Assembly: GCF_900103505.1 (NCBI RefSeq)
Contig: NZ_FNIA01000008.1
Location: forward strand, 66,489-130,488
DNA: 64,000 nt
Source of the DNA: Haloarchaeobius iranensis
Lineage (GTDB): Archaea; Halobacteriota; Halobacteria; Halobacteriales; Natrialbaceae
Direction of reading: 5' to 3'
Positions 31,831 to 41,108 of the stretch are shown one piece after another (the stretch's first letter is position 1; each line of letters starts with the position of its first letter). The notes beneath the pieces are model-generated. The model had not been told where the DNA came from. It saw only the letters and a list, made by a program, of their open reading frames with translations, and did not search any database. The position numbers and the translations under genes were made by a program.

Positions 31831-33909
31831 ATGGCAGGAGAACTCGCATTCGACATCGCGCCCGCTATCGTGGCGCTCCCGTTCGCGTCGTTCCTCGTCG
31901 CACTCGCGCTCGGTAACTACATGCCGAAGAAGGGCGCGTCGGCGGGCATCGCCGCGACGGCCGGCTCGCTCGTGCTCTCGCTGTTCGCACTCGTGACGGT
32001 CGCGGGTGGGAGCACGTACCAGCAGGACCTGTTCACGTGGTCCGCGGCCGAGGAGGTGCCGCTGCACTTCGGTATCTTCATCGACCCGCTCTCGGCGATG
32101 ATGCTCGTCATCGTCTCGCTCATCGCGCTGCTCGTCCACGTGTTCAGCCTGGGCTACATGAACGACGAGGGCGAGACGGGACTGCCCCGTTACTACTCCG
32201 AACTCGGGCTGTTCACGTTCTCGATGCTCGCGTTCGTCATGGCGGACAACCTGCTGATGGCGTTCATGTTCTTCGAGCTGGTCGGGCTCTGCTCGTACCT
32301 GCTCATCGGCTTCTGGTTCCGCCAGGACGGCCCGCCGTCGGCGGCGAAGAAGGCGTTCCTGGTCACCCGCTTCGGTGACTACTTCTTCCTCATCGGCGTC
32401 GTCGGCATCGTCGCGACGTTCGGCACCGCCCGGTTCGTCAGCACGGATGGCCAGACCGCGTTCCCGGTGCTGGCTGAAGAGGCGCTCGTCGAGGGTGGCC
32501 ACGGTGTGACGACCTTCCTCGGGTTCGGTCCCGAGGCGTGGTTCAGCATCCTCGGCCTGCTCGTTCTCGGCGGCGTCATCGGCAAGTCCGCGCAGTTCCC
32601 GCTGCACACGTGGCTGCCCGACGCGATGGAGGGTCCGACGCCCGTCTCCGCGCTCATCCACGCTGCGACGATGGTCGCGGCCGGCGTCTACCTCGTCGCC
32701 CGGATGTACGGCTTCTACGCGCTGCTGCCCACCGTGCTCGCCATCATCGCGCTCACGGGCGGGTTCACCGCGCTCTTCGCGGCGACGATGGGCGTCGTCA
32801 AGCGGGAGATCAAGCAGGTGCTGGCGTACTCCACCATCTCCCAGTACGGGTATATGATGCTCGCGCTGGGCGGCGGTGGCTACGTCGCAGCGACCTTCCA
32901 CCTGATGACCCACGCCTTCTTCAAGGCGCTGCTGTTCCTCGGTGCGGGCTCGGTCATCATCGCGATGCACCACAACGAGGACATGTGGGACATGGGCGGG
33001 CTGAAGAACAGGATGCCCGTCACCTACTACACGTTCCTCGCCGGGTCGCTCGCGCTCGCGGGCATCGTTCCGTTCGCGGGCTTCTGGTCGAAGGACGAGG
33101 TCCTCTACGAGGTGCTCGTCCACGGTCTCGGCAGCGCCGGCACGACCGGCACGATGCTGCTGGCCGCGTACGCGATGGGGCTCGTCGCCGTGCTGTTCAC
33201 GGGGTTCTACACCTTCCGGATGGTGTTCCTCACCTTCCACGGTGAGCCCCGCACGGAGACGGCACGGGACCCCGAACCGGTCCGGTGGAACGTCAAGGTC
33301 CCCCTCGTCGTCCTGGGGGCGCTGGCGACCGTCGCCGGTGTCGTCAACATGGTCCCCGTCGAGAAGGTGCTGGGGATCAAGGGCATCGACTACCTCCACC
33401 AGTTCCTCGACCCCGAGTCGGAGCTGGTGACGAACCTGACCGCACACCACTACGGCGAGGTGCTCCACGACGTCTCTGGCTACACCGCCGACGCGACGGC
33501 GTTCGGTAGCGAGTCGGTGACCGTGCTGGTCTCGGCCGGCCTCTCGCTGGGGCTGGCCCTCGCTGGGGTCGGCCTCGCGTACGCCCTCTACGGGCGTTCC
33601 CCGACCCCGGAGGAGCACACCGACAAGCTCGGCGGTCTCAAGACGCTCTGGTACAACAACTACTACCAGGACGAGTACCAGGTCTGGCTGGCCTCGGGGC
33701 TGACGCTGCCCCTCGCGAAGGTCGCCGACCGGTTCGACCAGGGCATCATCGACGGCGTCGTCAACGGCGTCGGTCGCACGAGCCTCACCGGTGGCTCGTA
33801 CGTCAAGCGGATACAGACCGGTATCGTCACCAACTACGCCGCGCTGCTCGCGCTGGGCCTCGTCGCCCTGCTTCTCATCGTCGGCGTCACAGGAGGGTGG
33901 TTCGCATGA
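31831..33909 (+). CDS. nuoL: NADH-quinone oxidoreductase-like complex, subunit L
   Basis: 692 residues, an antiporter-like proton-pumping subunit with about 16 helices. The H-T-W-L-P-D-A-M-E-G-P-T-P-V-S-A-L-I-H-A-A-T-M-V-style helix 7-8 region and the broken helix with key lysines (I-K-Q-V-L-A-Y-S-T-I-S-Q) are typical. The long lateral helix expected near the C-terminus corresponds to the region after about residue 600. The ATG at 31831 is preferred; an upstream GTG at 31822 overlaps the nuoK stop. The stop overlaps nuoM by ATGA. Confidence 0.96.
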   Translation: MAGELAFDIAPAIVALPFASFLVALALGNYMPKKGASAGIAATAGSLVLSLFALVTVAGGSTYQQDLFTWSAAEEVPLHFGIFIDPLSAMMLVIVSLIALLVHVFSLGYMNDEGETGLPRYYSELGLFTFSMLAFVMADNLLMAFMFFELVGLCSYLLIGFWFRQDGPPSAAKKAFLVTRFGDYFFLIGVVGIVATFGTARFVSTDGQTAFPVLAEEALVEGGHGVTTFLGFGPEAWFSILGLLVLGGVIGKSAQFPLHTWLPDAMEGPTPVSALIHAATMVAAGVYLVARMYGFYALLPTVLAIIALTGGFTALFAATMGVVKREIKQVLAYSTISQYGYMMLALGGGGYVAATFHLMTHAFFKALLFLGAGSVIIAMHHNEDMWDMGGLKNRMPVTYYTFLAGSLALAGIVPFAGFWSKDEVLYEVLVHGLGSAGTTGTMLLAAYAMGLVAVLFTGFYTFRMVFLTFHGEPRTETARDPEPVRWNVKVPLVVLGALATVAGVVNMVPVEKVLGIKGIDYLHQFLDPESELVTNLTAHHYGEVLHDVSGYTADATAFGSESVTVLVSAGLSLGLALAGVGLAYALYGRSPTPEEHTDKLGGLKTLWYNNYYQDEYQVWLASGLTLPLAKVADRFDQGIIDGVVNGVGRTSLTGGSYVKRIQTGIVTNYAALLALGLVALLLIVGVTGGWFA

Positions 33910-35471
33910 TGGATGGAACGATAGAGGCGCTCATCGCAGTCACACTGGTCGGATCGCTCGTCGTCATGGCTGGCTCCGACCGCTACGCGGCGAAGCTGGC
34001 GACGGCCTGGAGCCTGATTCCCCTCGTCGGGAGTCTGGGCATGTGGGCCACGTACGACGCAACAGGCAACGCGCTGCTCGGCGGCGAGACCGCGTTCACG
34101 AGCCGGGAGACCTGGCTCGGGCTCGGCCCGCTGCCGGACATCGAGTGGTTCGTCGGCATCGACGGCATCAGCATGCCGCTCGTCGTCCTGACGACCGTGC
34201 TCGTCACGCTCGCTCTCGTGAGCGCGTGGACGCCCATCGACGAGCGTCAGTCCCAGTTCTACGGCCTCGTGCTGTTCCTCGAGGCCGGACTGCTCGGCGT
34301 CTTCACGGCGCTCGACTTCTTCGTCTGGTTCGTCTTCTGGGAGGCCGTCCTCGTCCCGATGTACTTCCTCATCGGTGTCTGGGGTGGCCCGCGCCGGAAG
34401 TACGCGGCCATCAAGATGTTCGTCTACACGAACATCGCCTCGCTGGTGATGTTCGTCGGATACACCGCGCTCGTCTTCGGGCTCGGTGACGCCGTCTCGA
34501 CGTTCGCGATGCCCGAGACCGCGGAGGCGCTCGTCGTCGAGAACGTCCAGCCCGACGCGCTGGCGTTCGTCGGCGCTGAGACGCTGAAGGTCGCCGCGTT
34601 CGCGGCCATGTTCGCTGGCTTCGCGGTGAAGGTCCCGGTCGTCCCGGTCCACACCTGGCTGCCGGACGCCCACGTCGAGGCACCGACGCCCGTGTCGGTG
34701 CTCCTGGCGGGTGTCCTGCTGAAGATGGGGACCTACGCGCTGCTGCGCTTCAACTTCACGATGCTGCCGGACGTGGCCCGGGCGAACATGCCCATCATCG
34801 CCGCGTTCGCGGTCATCTCCATCATCTACGGCGCGATGCTCGCGCTGGCACAGACGGACCTCAAGCGCATCGTCGCGTACTCGTCCGTCTCGTCGATGGG
34901 GTACGTCATCCTCGGACTCGCCGCCTACACGCTGTACGGCGTCGGCGGCGCGACGTTCCAGATGATCTCCCACGGGCTCATCTCGGGCCTGATGTTCATG
35001 GCAGTCGGCGTCATCTACAACACGACCCACACGCGCATGGTGACCGACATGTCCGGTATGGCTTCGAAGATGCCGTACACGGTCGGCATCCTCATCGCCG
35101 GCGCGTTCGGCTACATGGGACTGCCCCTCATGTCCGGGTTCGCCGCCGAGTTCTACGTGTTCCTCGGCGCGTTCCAGGCCGGCGCGTTCGACGTGGCGAA
35201 CTACAACCTCATGCCGGCCTTCACCGCGGTGGCGATGTTCGGTATCGTCATCGTCGCCGGCTACCTGCTGTTTGCGATGCAGCGCACGCTGTTCGGCGAG
35301 TTCAGCCTCGAGACCGACTACGAGGTCGGTCGCGCACCGCTGCACGACATCGCACCGCTCGCGGTGCTGCTCGTGCTGATCATCGCGCTCGGCTCGCAGC
35401 CGGAGATCTTCTTCGAGATGATCCGTGAGGCGAGTGGACCGGTCGCGGACCTCGTCGGAGGTGGTGCCTGA
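33906..35471 (+). CDS. nuoM: NADH-quinone oxidoreductase-like complex, subunit M
   Basis: 521 residues, an antiporter-like proton-pumping subunit. The H-T-W-L-P-D-A-H-V-E-A-P-T-P-V-S-V helix and L-K-R-I-V-A-Y-S-S-V-S-S-M-G-Y with the pumping lysine are present, as is the early membrane Glu in F-W-E-A-V-L-V-P-M-Y-F-L-I-G. Length and motifs match NuoM/ND4. Start by ATGA overlap with nuoL; TGATG overlap with nuoN. Confidence 0.96.
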   Translation: MMDGTIEALIAVTLVGSLVVMAGSDRYAAKLATAWSLIPLVGSLGMWATYDATGNALLGGETAFTSRETWLGLGPLPDIEWFVGIDGISMPLVVLTTVLVTLALVSAWTPIDERQSQFYGLVLFLEAGLLGVFTALDFFVWFVFWEAVLVPMYFLIGVWGGPRRKYAAIKMFVYTNIASLVMFVGYTALVFGLGDAVSTFAMPETAEALVVENVQPDALAFVGAETLKVAAFAAMFAGFAVKVPVVPVHTWLPDAHVEAPTPVSVLLAGVLLKMGTYALLRFNFTMLPDVARANMPIIAAFAVISIIYGAMLALAQTDLKRIVAYSSVSSMGYVILGLAAYTLYGVGGATFQMISHGLISGLMFMAVGVIYNTTHTRMVTDMSGMASKMPYTVGILIAGAFGYMGLPLMSGFAAEFYVFLGAFQAGAFDVANYNLMPAFTAVAMFGIVIVAGYLLFAMQRTLFGEFSLETDYEVGRAPLHDIAPLAVLLVLIIALGSQPEIFFEMIREASGPVADLVGGGA

Positions 35472-37153
35472 TGGCGGACACGACGTGGCTCACGCTGGCA
35501 CCGGCGTTCCTGCTGGGCCTGACGGGCCTGCTCGTGCTGTACGTCGACAGCATCGGTCACTCGACGAAGGGCCCCATTGCCGTGCTGTCGCTGCTCGGCT
35601 CGCTCGGCGTGGCGGGCGTGGCCATCGCACTGCCCGACGTGCTCGGGCTGGGTCCCGCCGGCTGGTCGTTCGTCAGCGTCACGCTGCTGGCGATGTTCGC
35701 GCTCGCGCTGTTCGTCGAGCCGGGGTCACAGAACCGGCGGCTCATCGCGGGCCTCTCGACGGCGGGCGCGGTCGGCGCACTCGGCGTCGCCGCCGCGTTC
35801 CTGTTCACCTTCGACGGTGAGCCGGTCAACCCGTTCGGCGACGCGCTCGTCGTCGACGGCATGAGCCTGTTCTTCGCGGTCATCGTCGCCAGCGTCACGG
35901 CGATGGTGACCGTCGCGAGCTACAACTACATCGCCGAGCACAGCTACCAGGCGGAGTACTACGCGCTGGTGCTGCTCGCGGCGACCGGTATGACCCTGAT
36001 GGCGTCGGCGAACTCGCTCGTGACGGTGTTCGTCGCGCTCGAACTCGCGTCGCTGCCGTCGTACGCGCTCGTCGCGTTCCTGAAGGAGAACAAGGGCAGC
36101 GTCGAGGCGGGGCTGAAGTACTTCCTCGTCGGCGCGCTGTCGAGTGCCGTGTTCGCCTACGGCGTCAGCCTGGTGTACGGCGCGACTGGCTCGCTCCAGT
36201 TGACGGCGGTGCAGAACGCCGTCACCGGCGAGTTCACCGGCATGCTCGGGATGGGCGTCGTGATGGTCGTCGGCGGCATCGCGTTCAAGACCGCCTCCGT
36301 CCCGTTCCACTTCTGGGCGCCGGAGGCGTACGAGGGCGCGCCCGCACCTATCAGCGCGTTCCTCTCGTCGGCGTCGAAGGCGGCCGGCTTCGTCATCGCC
36401 TTCCGCGTGTTCACCGAGGCGTTCCTGCAGGTCTCCGAGTCCGCAGGTGAGTTCCTCGTCCTCGGTGCCGACTGGGTGCTCGTCTTCCAGATCCTCGCGG
36501 TCGTCACGATGACGCTCGGCAACCTCGCCGCAGTCACCCAGGACAAGGTCAAGCGGATGCTCGCGTACTCCTCCGTGGGGCACGCGGGCTACGTCCTGAT
36601 GTCGCTGGCGGCGCTCTCCGGTGGCGGCGCGACCGCCACCGCGAAGATCGAGGCCGGCCAGTTCGTCCTCGCCGGCGGGATGATGCACCTGTTCGTCTAC
36701 GGGTTCATGAACACCGGGGCGTTCCTGTTCATCGCGCTGGCGGAGTACTGGGACGTCGGCCGCACCTTCGAGGACTTCACCGGCCTCGGCCGGCAGGCAC
36801 CCGTCGCCTCCGTGGCGATGACGGTGTTCATGTTCTCGCTGGCCGGACTGCCGCCGTTCGGTGGCTTCCTGAGCAAGTACCTGCTGTTCGGCGCGACCGT
36901 CAACAGCGGGTTCGTCTGGCTTGCCGCCGTCGCCATCGTCAACAGCGCCGTGAGCCTCTACTACTACTCGAAGCTCGTCAAGGCGCTGTGGTTCGACGAG
37001 CGGCCGGACGACAAGAAGCCGCTCGAGATATCGAGCCGTCCGACCGGCCTGTACGCCGCCGTCATCTTCGCCGCGGTCGTCACGACCGCGATGTACGGCG
37101 TGTTCGGTCCGGTGTCCGACGCGGCCGTCGAGGCCGCTGCGGCGCTGCTGTAG
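35471..37153 (+). CDS. nuoN: NADH-quinone oxidoreductase-like complex, subunit N
   Basis: 560 residues, the third antiporter-like proton-pumping subunit. Motifs are V-F-V-A-L-E-L-A-S-L-P-S-Y-A-L-V (membrane Glu), L-K-Y-F-L-V-G-A-L-S-S-A, P-F-H-F-W-A-P-E-A-Y-E-G-A-P and V-K-R-M-L-A-Y-S-S-V-G-H-A-G-Y, all typical of NuoN/ND2. It ends the nuo operon: the next gene starts 58 nt later with its own promoter-like element and is unrelated. Confidence 0.96.
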   Translation: MADTTWLTLAPAFLLGLTGLLVLYVDSIGHSTKGPIAVLSLLGSLGVAGVAIALPDVLGLGPAGWSFVSVTLLAMFALALFVEPGSQNRRLIAGLSTAGAVGALGVAAAFLFTFDGEPVNPFGDALVVDGMSLFFAVIVASVTAMVTVASYNYIAEHSYQAEYYALVLLAATGMTLMASANSLVTVFVALELASLPSYALVAFLKENKGSVEAGLKYFLVGALSSAVFAYGVSLVYGATGSLQLTAVQNAVTGEFTGMLGMGVVMVVGGIAFKTASVPFHFWAPEAYEGAPAPISAFLSSASKAAGFVIAFRVFTEAFLQVSESAGEFLVLGADWVLVFQILAVVTMTLGNLAAVTQDKVKRMLAYSSVGHAGYVLMSLAALSGGGATATAKIEAGQFVLAGGMMHLFVYGFMNTGAFLFIALAEYWDVGRTFEDFTGLGRQAPVASVAMTVFMFSLAGLPPFGGFLSKYLLFGATVNSGFVWLAAVAIVNSAVSLYYYSKLVKALWFDERPDDKKPLEISSRPTGLYAAVIFAAVVTTAMYGVFGPVSDAAVEAAAALL

Positions 37154-37211
37154 GCCGGCGGTTCTCTTTCGTGTCGATACGTTTTAGCCCGCGGAGTGGA
37201 ACCACCGGAGT

Positions 37212-38672
37212 ATGGTAACCCGGCTCTTCCTCGGCTGTGGGGCCGTCGGCCAGCAACTGCTGGAGGCCACCGAGGGGTGGACCGGGAAGACACGCGCCGT
37301 CTGCACGAGCGAGAGCCGCGTCAAGACGCTGCGCGAGGAGGGTGTCGACGCGACGGTCGGCGACCCGAGCGAGCGCGAGAGCCTGGCGGCGTTCGAGGAC
37401 GTGGGAGTGGTCGTCGTCGCGAGCGACGACGCCGACAAGAACCAGCGCGTCGCTGCGGTCGCCCGTCGCTGCTTTCCCGACGCCTTCCTGCTGGCGTACG
37501 CAGGGCACGACGCTGACACTGCGGCGATCCGGTCGGTCGCCGACCGAGTCGTGGACCCGACGGCCGTGGTCGCGACGGCGGCAGCCAGCCACGTGTCCGG
37601 TGAGGCGGCGGAGGACTCCCTCCGGCTGCAGCAGGTGATCACCGAGATCGACGGCACGCTCGCGGTCGTGATGCACGACAACCCGGACCCGGACGCTATC
37701 GCGAGCGGGGTCGCGATGTGCCGGCTGGCCGAGGCGACGGGGACCGACGCCGAGGCCTGCTACTACGGGGAGATATCGCATCAGGAGAACCGGGCGATGG
37801 TGAACCTGCTCGACCTGGACCTGCGGACGCTCGGCCCCGAGGACGACCTCGCCCAGTTCGGCGGCTTCGCCCTGGTCGACCACGCCCGGCCGAGCGTCAA
37901 CAATCAGCTGCCGGAGGAGCTCCACGTCGACGTCGTCGTCGACCACCACCCGCCACGTGGGCCGGTCCAGGGTCGCTATCAGGACATCCGGACGGACGTC
38001 GGTTCGACGAGTACGCTGTTGACGGACCACTGTCACCGGCTCGGCGTACGGCTCGACGAGTCGGTCGCGACGGCGTTGCTGTACGGGATTCAGATCGACA
38101 CGAACGAGTTCAGGCGGGAGGCCTCGCGGCTTGACTTCGAGGCCGCGGCACGACTGCTCCCGTACGTCGACGAGGCGGTGCTGGACCGTATCGAGTCGCC
38201 GAGCGTCGACGGGGAGACGCTCGACACGCTCTCCCGGGCCATCGAGAACCGGGAGGTGCGTGGCTCGGTCATCGTCACGGGTGTCGGCTCAGTCTCGGAC
38301 CGTGACGCGCTCCCGCAGGCCGCGGACAAACTACTGACGATGTCCGGCATCACCTGCACGCTGGTGTACGGCTTCATCGACGACACGACGTACGTCTCCG
38401 CCAGGGCTCGCGGGACCGACGTGGACCTCGGCGAGACGCTCCGGGCCGCCTTCGACCAGATCGGCAGCGCGGGCGGGCACGCCGACATGGCCGGGGCGCA
38501 GATACCGGTGACGCAGGCGTTCGGCGAGTTCGCGGGCGAGGAGGAGCGCGACGAGGCCATCCGCGACGTCCTCACCGACCGGTTCTTCGACGCGTGGTAC
38601 GAACGGCCGCGCGACAGCGACATCGTGAAGGCTCCCCGTGGGAGCTCGGGCCTCCCCTACGACCGGGAGTGA
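37212..38672 (+). CDS. TrkA_N-DHH phosphoesterase fusion
   Basis: 486 residues. The N-terminal 125 residues form a Rossmann TrkA_N fold (G-C-G-A-V-G-Q-Q-L-L near residue 9). A DHH domain follows, with V-M-H-D-N-P-D-P-D-A near 155, V-D-H-A-R-P and V-D-H-H-P-P near 255 and a DHHA1 end G-S-A-G-G-H-A-D-M near 425. Archaeal proteins with this layout are annotated as RecJ-like or NrnA/c-di-AMP phosphodiesterase-like. TrkA_N domains bind NAD or related nucleotides, so a nucleotide-regulated nano-RNase or cyclic dinucleotide hydrolase is plausible but unproven. TTTTAG about 25 nt upstream of the ATG suggests a leaderless message. Confidence 0.88.
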   Translation: MVTRLFLGCGAVGQQLLEATEGWTGKTRAVCTSESRVKTLREEGVDATVGDPSERESLAAFEDVGVVVVASDDADKNQRVAAVARRCFPDAFLLAYAGHDADTAAIRSVADRVVDPTAVVATAAASHVSGEAAEDSLRLQQVITEIDGTLAVVMHDNPDPDAIASGVAMCRLAEATGTDAEACYYGEISHQENRAMVNLLDLDLRTLGPEDDLAQFGGFALVDHARPSVNNQLPEELHVDVVVDHHPPRGPVQGRYQDIRTDVGSTSTLLTDHCHRLGVRLDESVATALLYGIQIDTNEFRREASRLDFEAAARLLPYVDEAVLDRIESPSVDGETLDTLSRAIENREVRGSVIVTGVGSVSDRDALPQAADKLLTMSGITCTLVYGFIDDTTYVSARARGTDVDLGETLRAAFDQIGSAGGHADMAGAQIPVTQAFGEFAGEEERDEAIRDVLTDRFFDAWYERPRDSDIVKAPRGSSGLPYDRE

Positions 38673-39127
38673 GTCAGGGGGTCGTGGTGGCGGAGTCCCG
38701 TCCCGAGGGGGAAGGTAGCGGCGACCGGGAGACCCACCATCGCGAGCACGGGGAGGGCCACCGATGGGAGTCTGAAGCCGAGCGGGGGCAAAGAGAGGTC
38801 GGCAAGACCGGAGACGACGAGGACGAGCTGGAAGCCCGTACACGCCGAGAGCCCCGCTCCGGTTACCGCGAGCGCCGCCGCGGCGAGCGTGGGCGAGCGC
38901 TCGTCGCCGTCACGAACCCCACAGCGGTAGCGCCGCGCGACGGCCGGGGCGACCGCCAGCCCGCCGACGGTCCCGAGCACCGGCGCGACCAGGTCCGTCC
39001 CGAGCGGAACGACCCCGATCGCGACACCCAGCAGGAGGACCACGCTCGGGACGCGGGCGACTGGGCCGAGGAGGCACGGGAGGTGTCGCCGTCGCCCCGA
39101 CCACCGCGTCGGATAACTATCAATCAA
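38657..39127 (-). CDS. Small hypothetical membrane protein
   Basis: Up to 156 residues, with four hydrophobic segments (about 27-45, 46-65, 80-106, 122-142), predicted to be membrane-embedded. No family recognised. The most upstream start is a TTG at 39127, but an AT-rich TATA-like block (39131-39146) is so close that transcription may begin inside the frame, and a GTG about 28 codons downstream may be the true start. Its 3' end overlaps the convergent TrkA_N-DHH gene by 16 nt. Confidence 0.5.
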   Translation of the reverse strand: MIDSYPTRWSGRRRHLPCLLGPVARVPSVVLLLGVAIGVVPLGTDLVAPVLGTVGGLAVAPAVARRYRCGVRDGDERSPTLAAAALAVTGAGLSACTGFQLVLVVSGLADLSLPPLGFRLPSVALPVLAMVGLPVAATFPLGTGLRHHDPLTHSRS

Positions 39128-39240
39128 ATTTTACTATAATATTTAGTCTCAATATCCGAAAGAGGTTCATTCCGGAGAATTGACGCGAATCTCGGCGGCG
39201 AGAACGCAGGTTTTTGCCCACGGGCGGGCAACCGACCGCT

Positions 39241-40041
39241 ATGGACGAGGAGCCGAGCGACCACGGGAAACCCCGCGTCCGGGACTACATGACCCAGGAC
39301 GTGGTGACGGTGTCGCCGGACGCGACCGTACGCGAGGTCGCAGAGCGCATCGACGAGAGCGACGAGCACAGCGGATTCCCGGTGTGTGACCGCCGTCGAG
39401 TCGAGGGGTTCGTGAGCGCCCGCGACCTGCTGCTGTCCGGCGACAAAGAACCGATATTCAAGGTGATGACGACGGACCTCATCGTCGCCCACCCGGAGAT
39501 GAAGGTGACCGACGCCGCCCGGGTCATCCTCCGGTCGGGCATCCAGAAGCTGCCGGTGGTGGACGACGCGGGCAACCTCGTCGGCATCATCTCGAACGCC
39601 GACGTCATCCGCAGCCAGATCGAGCGCGCGACGCCCGAGAAGGTCGGGAAACTCCGGCGCACGCTCGAGAACATCCACGGCGTGGAGCTGGAGCAGGAGC
39701 GCCGGCAGGTCGAGCTCGACCGGCTCATCCCCACCCAGGAGAAGGTGTACGCGGACGAGCTGGAGGGCCGGCGATACGAGCTGGAACGCGGGCTCGCGGA
39801 GCCGCTGGTCGTCATCAACAACGCGGGGACGCTGCTGCTGGCGGACGGACACCACCGCGTGATGGCCGCCGACCAACTCGACATGACCGAGATGGACGCC
39901 TACATCATCGTCGTCGACGAGTCCCTGGAGCTCGGGATGGCCGAGACCGCACGCAAGGGGGGGTTGCGTTCGCTGGAGGACGTCCAGGTCGTGGACTACG
40001 CACGGCACCCGCTGGTGGAGACGACGAAGCGGCTCCAGTGA
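39241..40041 (+). CDS. CBS-domain pair fused to a ParB-like nuclease-fold domain
   Basis: 266 residues. Two CBS motifs (about 13-65 and 75-130; V-R-D-Y-M-T-Q-D-V-V-T-V and K-L-P-V-V-D-D-A-G-N-L-V-G-I-I-S-N-A-D-V) form an adenine-nucleotide-sensing module. A ParB/sulfiredoxin-like segment follows at about 160-225, with L-L-A-D-G-H-H-R-V-M-A-A, the characteristic G-H-H-R box. ParB-fold domains are now known to bind or hydrolyse CTP, so the fusion suggests a nucleotide-responsive regulator. No DNA-binding HTH is seen, unlike chromosome-partition ParB. The ATG at 39241 is preferred over a start 27 nt upstream. Target unknown. Confidence 0.87.
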   Translation: MDEEPSDHGKPRVRDYMTQDVVTVSPDATVREVAERIDESDEHSGFPVCDRRRVEGFVSARDLLLSGDKEPIFKVMTTDLIVAHPEMKVTDAARVILRSGIQKLPVVDDAGNLVGIISNADVIRSQIERATPEKVGKLRRTLENIHGVELEQERRQVELDRLIPTQEKVYADELEGRRYELERGLAEPLVVINNAGTLLLADGHHRVMAADQLDMTEMDAYIIVVDESLELGMAETARKGGLRSLEDVQVVDYARHPLVETTKRLQ

Positions 40042-40047
40042 GCAGCG

Positions 40048-41049
40048 CTACCGCGAGCCGGCCGGGGCGGTCTCGGTTCCGACGACGGTCGTCTCCTCGT
40101 CGAGCGTGAGGACGAGCGCCTCGTCGGCGTCCCCGACCAGTACTTCGACCTCGATGCGTACCGGGGCCTCCGAGACGACCGTGCCGTTCGAGCCGGTCGC
40201 GTGCTCCATGTCGAGGTAGTCGCCGTCCATCTCGACGCCGTTGTCGTGGTAGTAGGCGACGACGGCGGGGTGGTGGGCCACACAGACCGACACCGGGAGC
40301 CAGAAGGTCATCCCGCAGTCCTCACAGGCACATTCCGCGAGCACGGCGTCGTCCTCGGAGTCGTACTCGACGTCACAGTCCTCGGGCTCACCTTCGCCCC
40401 GGGCCGAGAGCGCGCGGAGGTAGGCTTCGCTCGGCTCCGCCGGCGCGCGTACCGTGCTCCGCCCCCAGCAGTGGGGACAGCCCCCGGCACGGACGCGTTC
40501 GACCTGGTCTCGCGTCCGCGCGTTCGCGAGGTCGACGACCGTCGCCATCTCCCGGCCGCGGACCGCCGCTGGCGGGAGGGTGGTCGTCAGAATCCGGTCG
40601 TGCTCGGGACAGAGTACCCGAAGGTAGCCGTGCTCGTACACCGCCTCGAGTGTCGCCTCGCAGATGGGGCAGGTCCGGTCGAGTGCCGTCCGGCGCTCGA
40701 CACGCGTGTCCGTCTGGTCGAACGTTCCGGCCCGGAGCGCCCCCGCGAGTTCGAACCCGGCGTTGGTCAGCACGTACTCCTCGCCGAACTGGTTCACGAA
40801 GGAGCCCCGGAGCTTGTCGAGGTGGTAGTTGAACTTCCCGGTGTCGCGGACGCCGACGGCGCTCCGGAGCTCCGAGAAGCGAAGCCCGCGTGGAATCCAC
40901 GACTCGCGACGCTCCTCGGCGAGTGCCTCGATGGTCGCGAGGCGGATCTCGTGGCCGAGGACCTCGAAGGCGTCGGCGGGCGGCACCGGCTCGTCCGGTG
41001 GGACGGATTCGTCGGACGACCCGTCTCCCGTTCGCTCTCCATCTCCCAT
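40048..41049 (-). CDS. Winged-HTH (ArsR-like) regulator with zinc-ribbon effector domain (DUF7351-like)
   Basis: 333 residues from MGDGER. An ArsR-like winged helix lies at about 25-90 (F-E-V-L-G-H-E-I-R-L-A-T-I-E-A-L, then R-F-S-E-L-R and K-F-N-Y-H-L-D-K-L). The C-terminal part has several Cys/His pairs (C-P-I-C, C-P-E-H, C-P-H-C, C-E-D-C, H-H) that could bind zinc, arranged like the haloarchaeal DUF7351 domain. It probably binds DNA as a dimer. It is divergent from the ABC exporter at 41160, with a palindrome between them, so that exporter is the likeliest target. A 14-codon longer start exists but is less likely. Confidence 0.85.
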   Translation of the reverse strand: MGDGERTGDGSSDESVPPDEPVPPADAFEVLGHEIRLATIEALAEERRESWIPRGLRFSELRSAVGVRDTGKFNYHLDKLRGSFVNQFGEEYVLTNAGFELAGALRAGTFDQTDTRVERRTALDRTCPICEATLEAVYEHGYLRVLCPEHDRILTTTLPPAAVRGREMATVVDLANARTRDQVERVRAGGCPHCWGRSTVRAPAEPSEAYLRALSARGEGEPEDCDVEYDSEDDAVLAECACEDCGMTFWLPVSVCVAHHPAVVAYYHDNGVEMDGDYLDMEHATGSNGTVVSEAPVRIEVEVLVGDADEALVLTLDEETTVVGTETAPAGSR

Positions 41050-41092
41050 GGTTCGGGCCCCGTGTCGGGGGGTAGAAAGGGTTTCGACCAAA

Positions 41093-41108
41093 GTATAAAG
41101 TTCTATAC
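41093..41108. promoter_or_regulatory. Perfect inverted repeat GTATA-N6-TATAC, candidate operator of the ABC exporter/regulator pair
   Basis: Five-base perfect arms around AAGTTC in the 110-nt gap between the divergent wHTH regulator and the ABC exporter. It overlaps a TATA-like TTTATACT on the minus strand (44-51 nt before the regulator ATG) and lies just upstream of a weaker GTTAATGG element (23-30 nt before the exporter ATG). A dimeric regulator bound here could repress its own gene and control the exporter. Confidence 0.5.

Noticed and set aside
39241-40041. Chromosome partition ParB
   Set aside because: No HTH domain and no parA neighbour; CBS domains precede the ParB-like segment.
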